A stretch of DNA of 64,000 nucleotides, from assembly GCA_029204225.1 (NCBI GenBank), contig CM055100.1:10746349-10810348 (forward strand), written 5' to 3'. Below are positions 34,275 through 45,624 of the stretch, piece by piece. Under the pieces are notes generated by a model, which saw only the letters and a list, made by a program, of their open reading frames with translations, searched no databases and had not been told where the DNA came from. This DNA is from Diphasiastrum complanatum (taxonomy: Eukaryota; Streptophyta; Lycopodiopsida; Lycopodiales; Lycopodiaceae). The position numbers and the translations under genes are program-made. The stretch's first letter is position 1; each line of letters begins with the position of its first letter.

Positions 34275-35140
34275 TCTTCAACTAGTTTTGGCATAGTTTA
34301 CACCATACTACTTTGATCCAACTTTAGAATGATCTCCATCCTAAGTATAGATCTCATTTCTAATGTTCTAAAGTAGTTTCCGTAATTGATACAGAGAATA
34401 GTGTCCAAATTGGATGCTTCACTATTTCTTAAATCAATTTTACACATCAAGATATAACTAGAACATGAAGAACCAAATAGAATGTGAATGAAATGATTCC
34501 TCCATGTTTCAAAATGTGAACTCTCTGGAAAATTATAACAAGCAAATAATAAATGTGAGTGATGACCATTTGCTTGCTTGTCTCCTCCAACTTTGTCCTT
34601 TCATGACATGTCTCCAACATAAAACTCCATGAATGAGCCTTCATCTCCATCTTGCCACAAGATATCATCAACACTTGATGACTTGGCCATGAATGAGTGA
34701 CATAATGAAATAGCTTCATTTCCATCAGCAAAGCCAGTCAAGAATGCTAGTATAATTTCAACAATAAGATATTGCAAGACAATGTAGCTAGTATCTTCAC
34801 AATTTGCACACATTCACATGAAATACCTCAAACATGAGATAGAATAAGTAAACTTGAACAACACTTTCTGGCTGCTCCTTTGACCTTACTTGATTCTTCA
34901 AACACCTGCAAAAACATATCCATAACATCTTTTCCAAATAACCTTCCTTTGATGCTCTTGACTAGTTCCAAATTGCCACCTTTCCTTTTGTGTTGTTGAA
35001 GCCCTTTGAAACCAACCTCTTGATCTTCCTCTTGACCATCAAAGTCATTGAACAAATTTTGTTTTTTAGATCCATTACTTGCTGGAAAATCATGAAGACA
35101 TCCATCTCTTGCAGAGCATCATCTACACAAGAAGATTTTT
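34275..35140 (-). pseudogene. Copy of the unrecognised B-element ORF, broken
   Basis: Homologous to the ORF at 5231-6082. Frame opens at 35055 (GGNLELVKSIKGRLFGKDVMD), shifts near 34830, then continues through YIVLQYLIVEIILAFLTGF, DILWQDGDEGSFMEFY, a stop near 34617, and the conserved C-terminus ending KLVEEGV. About 90 residues present in B1 are missing. It extends the known N-terminus of the family by about 40 residues, because B1 is interrupted there. Confidence 0.5.
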
Positions 35141-36282
35141 CTAATCTTTGGTTAAAAAAAGAGCAAACCAATAATCCTGCCAATGTAGAAAAATCAGCAT
35201 CTACATACAAAATGAGATGCAAACGTTAAGAGATATTGATCAAACATGAACCAAAACATAAAATGTAGTTTATTTCCATACAATTACAGTACCCTACTAT
35301 ATTTCACACATGTGAAACCGAAAATAGCAATAAATGATTATTCTACACATAGAATTGCAAAATAACATCATGAGAGTGCACCAATGAGTAATAGAACCCA
35401 AAAAAAACCCTGTATAATGATGAAATGAGAGAGAGAGAAGAGAGAAGATCCCTTTCTCCATGAGTTACAACAACATATAGCAGGTCCAAACCCTACTTTG
35501 CCACTTGGCTTTCCCTCCAATATGAAAAAACCCTACTATTTTGGGACTAGATTCAATGTACCCAAAGTTCAAATTTGAATCTCTCTCAAACTCGACTACC
35601 AACTTTCCCACACTTTTAAAAAGTATTTATTGAATGTATTTTAAACTAATATAACTTCAAAAAATTTATCTCTAAATCTAAAATGAGTTTTGGTCTCAAT
35701 TGACAATCTACCAAAATATGACTAAACTTGTTGAAATCTCTCACAAGTAATCGACACCATCTATCAGAGGATCCCATGATAGCGCTAGTTGATATTGATC
35801 CTCTAGATTGGCGCTACTTCTCCTAGTGGTATTGTCATGGTCTCTTTCAATTCATAATGTGTATAAGACATGCTCTCTGGACTACTTTGTCTATCCAGAT
35901 ATTTGTGATATGTTTGAACCTGAAGACTTTCCTCAATAGCCAGCCTTACCAATTGTGGACAAGGGGTAGACATTGTAGGTACTGGTTATAGTTGTGCAAA
36001 TGATCTTTTTGAGCTTGAATTCTCTAGATTTGTCCTTTTAAGAATGGATATACCCAGATTTGGCACTGTGATGGTCTGTTGGTTGTGAAACAATCAAACT
36101 TTGGTTGAATCTTACTCGTTGAAAGGAAATTATCAACCTTGGTCTCTCCCTTGGTATTGCAATTCCCATTTGAAGGCTATATGATTGCATTCTCCTTTGG
36201 ACTTTGTGCTGAACTACCTTCAAGTTTCCCTGTGACACAAGTTTCCTTTGCAATGATTGTGCCAAGAGACTTGGTAAAATCC

Positions 36283-36964
36283 TGTAAAAATTACATCAAA
36301 TAAAGATCCTAAAACACTTGAAATGATGAGGGAAACAATAGATTATGATCTCATAAGATTAGCACAAGTTGAACCATCAAAATCCATCAAAAATCTATGC
36401 TTGAACCTCACTAAATGGCCCAAATCCTTGAAGAAGACTTCACACGTGTGAAAGTACGGCCTCCCACAGTCTGAGTACTGTACACCAGACCTACATTCAA
36501 TCCTATAATCATTAGTAATCACAAGAACTCAAACAATTATGAACATAGAGAGCAATTGCACCATTATGAGAGAAAAATCATGAAATTGCTTGATTGAATT
36601 TGGTGAGATATCATCACCTATATATACATGATCCATCACGGTTTTGGGCATGTATGAGTATCCCTAAACCTATCCCTAATGCTAATTTTGGTGGATCTTT
36701 CATCCCTACCAAGTTAGGGTTGGAATCTTGGAGATCCCTCAACAATGCAAAAACTACCAAAAATAGCTCCTATTTTCTCTCTCTTGTATCTAAGCATAAT
36801 TTGGACTCATTCCAAAGGTTCTAACACTTAGGTCTACTTGAGAACATCCTTATGAATGGAATCCTATTCTATTTGGCATGTGTGACAAGCCACATCATGA
36901 CCATCTAGCTATTTACAAGTCATATGACCAAAACTAGTCAAGCTAGAATTGTGAATTTCTAACA
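36283..36964 (-). repeat. 3' LTR of Copia-G1
   Basis: 682 bp in minus orientation from TGTTAGAAATTC to TTTTTACA; the same length as the G2 copy at 43951-44632 and very similar. Contains CACACGTGTG at 36441-36450. Next to it, 36965-36980 on the minus strand is the purine-rich AGATAGTGAGGGGGAT. The stretch 35746-36282 to the left has no recognised gene. Confidence 0.9.
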
Positions 36965-38668
36965 ATCCCCCTCACTATCTAGCTTGGTTCAATCATTGCT
37001 TCACTAATCACTCCAAGTGATGATCTGAACTTCATAAAAGGTGTCTTTTGAAGTGGTTTAGTAAGTAGATTAGCTACACATTCATTGCTTGGAACATGCT
37101 CCAAAGCAATCTCCTTGGCTTGCACCATTTCTCTCACAAAGTGATAGCATATCTCAATGTGCTTAGATCTTGCATGGAAGATTGGGTTAGATGCAAGGTG
37201 TTGGACTGTCAACACTTTTGCATACTTCCATCTTAAACTTCTTCAAAAGACTTTGAACATAGTTTACTTGACTTATAAAGATAAAATCAGACCCTCTAAG
37301 TACCTCTATGCCTAAGATGAAGTGAAGACACCCTAGATCTACCATCTTGAACTCTAAGGATAGATCTATCTTGAGTTTTTCAATACCATCAACACTATTT
37401 CCACTAATGATGATGTCATCTACATAAATGAGGAAACTTACAATACCAACATCATCAAGCTTAATGTAAAGAGTGTGATCATATTCACTTTGAACAAAAG
37501 AAAGTGAAATAAGACAACAATGTAGTCTTGAATTCCAAGATCTCAAGGCTTGCTTCAAGCCATAGATGCTTCTTTGGAGATGGCATACTTTGTTCTCCAT
37601 TCCATGCTTGATGAACCCTTGTGGCTGCTCCATATAGATATCCTCTTCCAAAAAACCATTCAAGAAAGCATTAGAGACATCCATTTGACATAGGAATTAT
37701 CCAAAATGTGATGCAAGTGCAATGATTAGCCTTATTGTGACCATCTTGGCCAGGGGTGCAAAAGTTTCCTCATAGTCTATCCCTCTCTCTTGAGCATAAC
37801 CTTTTGCAACTAATCTTGCTTTATGTTTGTTAACACTCCCATTTGCATTCAACTTAAGCTTGAAGACCCACTTGCATCCTATTACATTCTTTTGAGGTCT
37901 CTCAACATACTCATCCAACATAGCTTTATACCATTCTTTGGAGTTCAATGCATCTTCAACATTAGATGGTTCTTCAAAACTAGATAAAGCATAAGAAGTG
38001 GATGAGATACACTCAATTTGTTGCCCTTTGCCTTGATATGTGAGCCTTGATGGCTCCACTTTTGCCCTTGAAGATCTCCTTGGTGTGATAGGTGGGTTTG
38101 GTGCTTGCTCCTCCATGAGCTCCTCCTCAAAACCAAGATCTTGCTCCTCGGCCATCTTCTTCTTGATTGTTGGAGGACTTGAGCCTTCTTCAAGCATATG
38201 CATATGATGTTCATCAAAGATAACATCCCTTGAAACAACAAATTTGGTCAAGGATGGGAGATAGACTTTGTAGCCCTTGCTTGAGCTTGCATATCCAAGC
38301 ATGATCCCTCTTGTGGAAGATGGATCCTCCTTGGTTCTTGTTTCCAATGGCACATGCACATAACATATACACCCAAGAACTTTCAAGTGATTAAGATTGG
38401 ATTTCTTTCCATACAACATCTCATAAGTAGTTTTGCCTTCAATTGCTTTGCAAGACACCCTTGAATGTTGATCCTTTGCCATTGGACTTGCCTTTGCCTT
38501 TGGTGAAGAGAGCTTGGTCATCTCCACCTTGGATGGAAAGCCTATCCATCCTCTCTTGCATTTGGCTCCTTCTTGATTCCTCGACCATGAGTGTGCCTTG
38601 GAGTTCTTCAAGTATGGGTAGCTTACCCATAATTGCATATCCCTGAACCAAATTGTCAAATTCAAAGC
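36965..38668 (-). pseudogene. Copia-G1 polyprotein remnant with two internal deletions
   Basis: Read from 38668 down: C-terminal gag (LVQGYAIMGKLPILEELQGTL to the KGKGKSNGKG tail), a deletion of protease and most of integrase, then late integrase (TYEMLYGKKSNLNHLKVLGC), linker, and reverse transcriptase (GCKWVFKLK, YEETFAPLAKMVT, one TAG at 37697, MDVSNAFLNG, IYVDDIIISGN). A second deletion near 37215 joins it to the last RNase H segment (ASNPIFHARSKHIE, ANLLTKPL). No 5' LTR is attached; the element is truncated at 38668. Confidence 0.88.
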
Positions 38669-39606
38669 TTAGTTGTAACTTAGTAGTATGTCATGTAACA
38701 TATCATTGAAAAGCCCTTGTCGAGCGCTTTCCAATGCGCCAAACTTTACTAAATTCGGACTTACCACTAAAAAGTTATGCCATTTTTAGTGTGGACTCAA
38801 AAAGTTACGTTACATAGATTTCAAATTTGAGTGTTTTGATTGGTCCATGTGTAGGAAAAACTTGAGATAACATATATAAAGAATCTTTACAAAGGGTTTT
38901 TTTGTAATCCAGCATGTGCATAATATTTATGTCTAACTCTAAGATCAATTAACACTACATCCACTAACTCTATATCCACAACAATGATAGAAACTTACTC
39001 TTCTCTCTCTCCCTTTCTCTCTCACAAAAAAACATAAGAATGATCAATCCCAATAACCATCAAATCCAACAATTAGCAAAACCAAAGAAAACATGAGAGT
39101 TAAAGGTGGAAAGATGGAGAGCAAGGACATTCCATATCCATTTCATAAGAGGGCCAACCTGCTTGTATTGAAATGAAGAGAACATGTATAAATGATTTGA
39201 ATTTACCATTATATATAGTGGATTTTAGGGCTTTGGCCTCAAATCCTATTGGCCAATTTCTACCTCCCTAAATATTTGAATTTGAATTTTAGAGAGAACC
39301 ATTTTGAAAATTGGGAGGAACCCCTTTTATTCACTAACTTGACTTTTAGGCTCTGCGACATTAAAAGTCTCGTAAAAAGGCCTAAAGTCCTTTTATTAAC
39401 TTGTAACTAATCAAATAACTGTGATTATTGGGTTGGATTTACACGCTGATGGTGCCAAATCCCTCTCACTTATTAACTATGGTTAGCATTGCCTCAATAT
39501 CCGCAAACTCTCCAACAATATCCCCCACCAAAACTGGTGGCAATCCCATGACACCTCGCAAGGTTTATTACTTTGGGCTCTGGTTGGCCTCTCATATAAC
39601 TTTTGT
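38669..39606. other. Intergenic sequence, no gene seen
   Basis: AT-rich, with a short CT-rich patch near 39000-39025. No ORF of interest and no second copy in the window. Confidence 0.5.
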
Positions 39607-42415
39607 AAGGTGGTATTGAGCTTTTTCCATGAATTCAAGACACCATATTGAAATCAGTTTTGTGCAAAAAAAAACAGTTATTTGCGTCGGAAATCCAATT
39701 TCATGTTGTCCATGTGATAAATCTAGACTCCCAGGATCCACCCAACATCACGACTCGATAGTACAACCTCGCTATAGGCAATTGGTCATGGACTTTGTTG
39801 CACGCCAATGCTGGTAAGCAATCATCCCATCTTGTTGAAATTGACGCCAACTTGATCAAGTCTTTTGCAAATATAGCTGAATGTCTAACATTCGAATCTG
39901 GTGAAGACTTGTACTCGTATCCATAAGCCTGAAGGGCTCGGTTGAAATTCATTGCGATCGACCAACTATATTGTTGATAGATTATAGGTGAATTTGGAGT
40001 ATGGATGGTGACTTTATCCATTAGTACTCCCAAATCTTTCCATTTATTCTTGCACGACATTGAAACATAATATGAATCCACCCTAAGCTGACGAGGGCTC
40101 GCTACATAACTCCTAATTGAGTCGGGAGTTTTTTCGAAAATAGTTTTGTGCCATAGTGGTTGCTCACCCAATGCGGGTAGCTTATCCAATTCCTTTCCTT
40201 CTTCAATCTCTAAAGTCTTGAACTTAACCTAGCCACCCCTCAAGGATTCATGTGGATGTTAATGTAAAAATGTCTAGATCTATTCCTCGATGGTGACCGA
40301 TTTTTGAAATAATGGTGTGGCCCTTGATGAAGATGGCCCTACATCCGTGGCTTGAGAAGTAGTAGTTGATTCTTTTTCTACCCTACTTGTATCCATGTCT
40401 CTCTAATCTTGTTGTGGAGGTGAGAAAGTTGGCATTACTGGCACCAGAATCTGGGGGTTGTCTCTAAGATTTGAACGATGGCTTTAATAATAGACTTTGT
40501 CGTTGCCAACTCAGAAGATGCCTTGCCTTTGAAATGATCAAACCTACCCTGGAATCCAGCCAATGATTGTCTATAGGTTCTGACCTTTCTGAACAATTGT
40601 CTTATCTCTTCTTGTGAGGCAAGATGGTCTGGTCCTTGTGCATAGAGCATATTGTCACGCTCCATGGATGTGGCATCCAATTCACCTACGAACCTTTCTT
40701 TGTCAAGGTTTTCCATGTCCAGTTTCCCTTGCAATAAGTCAACTTGCTACTTGGCGTCCTGAACTGCTTTATCAACATGATCCTGTGTAGTAGTGACTGC
40801 ATTCTCAATTGTTGCTATCTATTTCTCCAAGGCATCTGAATGGGTTGTGCCTTCTTCATCTCTACTCTAGATTTATCTTCATATTGTTTGGAGATCTTCA
40901 ATTATCTATTCAACTGAACAAGTTTTTGGCTGATAAGAGTGTTTTTTTATCCCAAATCTGAAATTCACTTATCCATTGCGATCTTTTCATCTATCATGTT
41001 TTGGATTATCTGTCCAAGATGTGAAACTAGTCCAAGGGCATCACCAAAATCCAAGGGTGCTAATGTAGTAGTAGCAGCAGTAGCAGGAGGTCCAGGTCCC
41101 ATAGCTTGTCGTGATTGGCCTTGAGAAATTGCATGTCGATCTTCCTCTTCGAAGTTGTCTTCTTCTGCAAACCCATCTGGTTCTATTGCATCAAACTGCT
41201 TTGGAAATACAACCGTAGAAGTGACTCTGATGGTATCTGGTGCCTGATCTACTTGTTTTGCTTGTTGGCATGACTGTGGTATTGAGTCAAAAGTGTCAAA
41301 GGTTTCATGGAATTGATCGAATTCTCTTTCGGGGGAGTTTCGATTTAATGGCACAGGGCTTTGAGGCATCTCAAATATTTCATCTACCTGCAAAGGGTCG
41401 GAATCATCGGTTATATCCATATACCGTTGGGTTTCTAGTGAAATAGTTGGTGGCAAGGTGACTTGGATTGCTGTGATTGGAGTAGAAGATTCAATTGTCA
41501 CAGATGGCCCTTGGGAAGAATCAGAGACTAGGCTAGCTACAATGGCTAAGGGAATGGGTGGTTCAATGCGAGTTGCAGCAGGGGGTATAGGTGCAGCTGA
41601 AACTGGTGGCCGAGATGTGAGAGGCGAGGTGGGTGTGACAATCTCACTGCATACTTGTCGCTGAATCGAAGTGCTGGATGCTTGGTGTGAGGATTCGGTT
41701 GGTGCTACTTTGTAGGTGGCTAGCACAGACTCAACACGAAACCTTTGAACTTTAGTATCTAAATATGAGACAACCACTACTAGTAGTGAGCACAGAAGAG
41801 AGCCACCAGCTAACTACTGTTTGGTATTACTCTTGATCGCTCTCTTCAATTTCCCGAAGATCGTCTTATACCAGGTGTACGGTTATACGGTCCTCTTATC
41901 TAACTCGTAGTTAGATTCTACCAAGCGATGGAGGATATGAGAGGAGATCCTTTCCTTCTTGAGGTTGCCAACCATCAAAAAGTTATTCGGAAGCTGCGTA
42001 GCAGCATGGAGGCTGGATCTTTAATGGCCTCTAGCAGGTAACCATCATTGGTGTGGTACAGTTCAACGGTGGTGTGAACAAAAGGCTTGATGACAGATTT
42101 TGCATGCTTGTAGTTTGGAGCCAGAAACTATTCCTATGGCAACAAGGGCAGCCTCAGTGATCCGCACCTTGTGGGTAGCTTCCTAAAAAGTGATATAAAA
42201 CTTAGACTTGGCTTCATTCCAAGTACTAAATTTCATAGTGATAGAATCCACACTAATTTTATTTGAAAAGGCACACTCATGGATCTCCGTTGCCGTGAGC
42301 AAGGGCTCATCCATTCTGCCACCTTGCTCGTGCTAGGAGCGACATGATGTCCATTGAGGTCGGAACATCACGTTTAACAACTGCACGGGGTGAGACATTG
42401 GTATCATTGGAAGAC
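39607..42415 (-). pseudogene. Long unrecognised decayed ORF
   Basis: Minus-strand coding-like sequence from an ATG at 42415 (MSSNDTNVSPRAVVKRD) to about 39607, broken by many stops and shifts; best open parts are 41777-40965, 40734-40435 and 40189-39701. The middle part is Pro/Ser/Thr-rich (about 40 residues on each side of SAAPIPPAATRIEPPIPL), then acidic; the 40734-40435 part looks like a coiled coil. A related fragment lies at 49310-49615. I recognise no domain. Neighbouring gypsy fragments suggest an extra ORF of a Tat/Ogre-like element, but that is inference. The stretch 42490-43330 has no gene; it holds about five repeats of a CGGTGAAGGTTC-like motif at 42670-43010. Confidence 0.35.
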
Positions 42416-43329
42416 ATGATGGAAAAAAGATTAAAAATGGAAAATAAAAAGACTTGAGAGTGTATCAAAAAGCTGTGTGAAAGTTTCAAAAAAATTTGGT
42501 CTCGAAAAAAATTCGCAAGAGCTTCGCTAGCACAAGTGAGAAATGAAATCGAATTCAGCCCTTTTATAGGCTAATTTTGAGGGTCCATTAGACAAAGTAC
42601 TAGTTTGGCTCATCAATTCTGGACAAAAAATTACAGGCATATTCAGTACTGCAAAAACATAGCTTCCAAAATTCTCGATGAAGGTTCCTAACCAGTGGTG
42701 TAGCTCGGTGAAGGTTCTAAAGGTCAACTCTCACCTAAGTGCATCCTTCACCTAGGTACTACATTTAATGAAAATTTTCAGGATCTGAACCTATGCCCAA
42801 CCTAAATTTGGCATTCTGAATCCATCTGTCATGTCGGTGAACGTTCATAATGAGGTTATCATGCTCAGCGAAGGTTCTTAAAGTGGTAAGCTTTTGAACT
42901 CTTGTCTGACTTTAAAACATGTACTTATTCTGCAAGATAACCTTCGCCCAACTCAATATAAGTAAATTTGAACTGGATGTATGAATTGGCAACTCCGCGA
43001 AGGTTCCTATGACCGTTTGTTCAATATTTGACAAAACAAAGTGAACTTTTAAGTCATTTTCCATCAAGACTTGATTCTTGAAAATAGTTTTCTTTCTCTT
43101 TTTCTCATCTGATGACTTTTTTTACTTTTGCTAATCATTTTTTTTTCTTCTTTTTTTCCTGTCCTTACCAAGAAAAGAAGCAACAAGTAGTGAAAAACAA
43201 CAAAAGAAAAATTGAGTAGAATTCTCTTATGTTGGTTGAACTGGCTGCCAGAACTTGCGTAGTCAGCTGCCATTCACTAGGGTGTCAAAGGTGTTCCAAA
43301 ATAACTGCTCTGTAGGACAGTAGTTCTTT

Positions 43330-43940
43330 CACATGTAAATTATAGTTTTTCTTTAATCAATTTGGTCTTATACATCAATGCCTTCAAATCTTTTTTGTGT
43401 AAGCAAATATCATGCCATGTCTTCGCTGTTGTGAGTGCATGGACTACCATCAATATGGTTTCACAAAGTTTTTGCAAAGCCTCATGATGCATTTGTAAGT
43501 ATTTTGCATCATCCAAATCTTTTGTTGCCGCTATGTGTAAGGATGGTACCAAAAATTCGATCGACATAACTGCATCTTGACCATAATCAAGTTGAAATGG
43601 TGTCTAATTAGTGCTAACTTTATAAGATGTTTTGAATGCCCATAACGCTACATGAAGTTTATGTTCCCAATCAAAATGACTTGCTTCAACTCTTTTTGTC
43701 ATAATATTGTAGAGAATCTTACTGAAAATTTTTGCTTGTCCATTATCCCTTAGATAATACGGATTACTAAACCGATGTATAACGTCTGGATTTAAAGAGA
43801 TTTGGTACTTGCAACAACATTCAAATAATTTTTCCAAATGATCCAGATGGTTTGTATCGGCGCTATGAACTCCAAGATCATCCAAGTAAATTTCAAGGAA
43901 TTTATGCAAGTAGTCTTTGAAGGCAAACTGCATCACTCTC
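43330..43940 (-). pseudogene. Gypsy reverse transcriptase/integrase fragment with deletion
   Basis: From 43936 down: QFAFKDYLHKFLEIYLDDLGVHS, the late part of a gypsy reverse transcriptase with the (Y/L)DD motif, jumps directly to late integrase (RFSNPYYLRDNGQA, HVALWAFKTSYK, EFLVPSLHI). The join is an internal deletion of RNase H and the integrase core. Interrupted at 43950 by the G2 LTR. Confidence 0.8.
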
Positions 43941-43950
43941 TGAAATAAAC

Positions 43951-44632
43951 TGTAAAAATTACATCAAATAAACATCCTAAAACACTTGAAATGATGAGGG
44001 AAACAATAGATTATGGTCTCATAAGATTAGCACAAGTTGAACCATCAAAATCCATAAAAAATCTTTGCTTGAACCTCACTAAATGGCCCAAATCCATGAA
44101 GAAGGCTTCACACGTGTGAAAGTACGGCCTCCCACAGTCTGAGTACTGTACACCAGACCTACATTCAATCCTATTATCATTAGTAATTACAAGAACTCAA
44201 ACAATTATGAACATAGAGAGCAATTGCACCATTATGAGAGAAAAATCATGAAATTGCTTGATTGAATTTGGTGAGATATCATCACCTATATATACATGAT
44301 CCATCACGATTTTGGGCAGGTATGAGTATCCTAAACCTATCCCTAATGCTAGTTTTGGTGGATCTTTCATCCCTACCAATTTAGGGTTGGAATCTTTAGA
44401 GATCTCTCAACAATGCAAAAATTACCAAAAATAGCTCCTATTTTCTCTCTCTTGTATCTAAGCATAATTTGGACTCATTCCAAAGGTTCTAACACTTAGG
44501 TCTACTTGAGAACATCCTTATGAATGGAATCCTATGCTATTTGGCATGTGTGACAAGCCACATCATGACCATCTAGCTATTTACAAGCCATATGACCAAA
44601 ACTAGTCAAGCTAGAATTGTGAATTTCTAACA
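43951..44632 (-). repeat. 3' LTR of Copia-G2
   Basis: 682 bp, near-duplicate of 36283-36964, with CACACGTGTG at 44109-44118. The left flank lies inside gypsy coding sequence. Confidence 0.9.
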
Positions 44633-45110
44633 ATCCCCCTCACTATCTAGCTTGGTTAAATCATTGCTTTACTAATCACTCCAAGTGATGATCTGAACTT
44701 CATAAAAGGTGTCTTCTGAAGTGGTTTAGTAAGTAGATTAGCTACACATTCATTGCTTGGAACATGCTCCAAAGCAATCTCCTTGGCTTGCACCATTTCT
44801 CTCACAAAGTGATGGCATATCTCAATGTGCTTAGATCTTGCATGGAAGATTAGGTAAGATGCAAGGTGTTTGGCTGATATATTGTCATTGTAGATGATTG
44901 GTGTCTCCTCTGAATCCATGATCTTTAGCTCCACCAATAGTCTCTTGATCCAAAGTACCTCCTTTGTAGTGGTTGTCAAAGCTTTGTACTCGGTCGCGGT
45001 TGAAGATAGAGATATAGTTTCTTGCTTTTTTGAAAGCCATGAAACCACACCTTCTCCTATGAAAGTTGAATAGTCACTTGTTGATTTCCTATCCCTCTTG
45101 TCCCCTGAAA
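44633..45110 (-). pseudogene. Copia-G2 RNase H fragment
   Basis: From about 45110: DFSGDKRDRKSTSDYS-like start (degraded), then VSWLSKKQETISLSSTATEYKAL, NDNISAKHLASYLIF, SKHIEICHHFV and ANLLTKPL. It retains the piece deleted in G1. Cut at about 45115, where a partial B LTR begins. Confidence 0.85.
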
Positions 45111-45127
45111 AATCTAAATCTACTTTT

Positions 45128-45610
45128 AGAAAGTGAGAAAAATAATAGATTCAAATTTGAATGTTGGAGACATTGAATCTAGTCCACATTATTGGTAGGG
45201 TTTTTGATATGGAGGGAAACCAAGATCATTAATGAGACATGGATTTGTTATATATGGTTGTACACATGTGGGAAGAGAATATTTCTCTCTCCCCTCATCT
45301 CATTGCATGCTTATACATGAGTTCTCTAGGATTCATCTATCCATTGGTGCACTATATTGGTGACATCTTGCAATCTTGTGTGTAGAATGTTAATTTTATG
45401 CTATATTTGAATCCACAAATGTGAAATATAATAGCATACTGTTTTTGTATGTACAACAACTTCATTTCATCATATGTTTGATGTTTGATCAAGTTCTTGT
45501 TGATTTTGTATCTCTTTTGTTAAGTAGATGCTGAACTTTTCTACGATGCAAATGTGTAGATTGTGTTGACTTTCATACCAAAGATCAAGAGGAGAAATTT
45601 GGATCTTAAA
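45128..45610 (+). repeat. Partial LTR of family B
   Basis: Matches B LTR from the AGATTCAAATTTGAA block to the AAAGATC block near its end, strongly diverged. The first 120 bp and last few bases are absent. Confidence 0.75.
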
Positions 45611-45624
45611 AAAGTGCTGAACTG

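Larger units (their letters stand above)
33507..35745 (-). mobile_element. Element B2: second non-autonomous LTR element
   Basis: Minus-strand element of family B. The 3' LTR is 34269 down to 33507, enlarged to 763 bp by an insertion that includes a GA run. The 5' LTR is 35745 down to about 35143, lacking its last roughly 45 bp and the primer site. The internal region is about 870 bp. Flanks do not give a matching duplication (AGTAA to the right, GGTGG to the left), so the ends have been rearranged. Bases near 34960 match both sides of the Copia-A insertion in B1. Confidence 0.85.
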
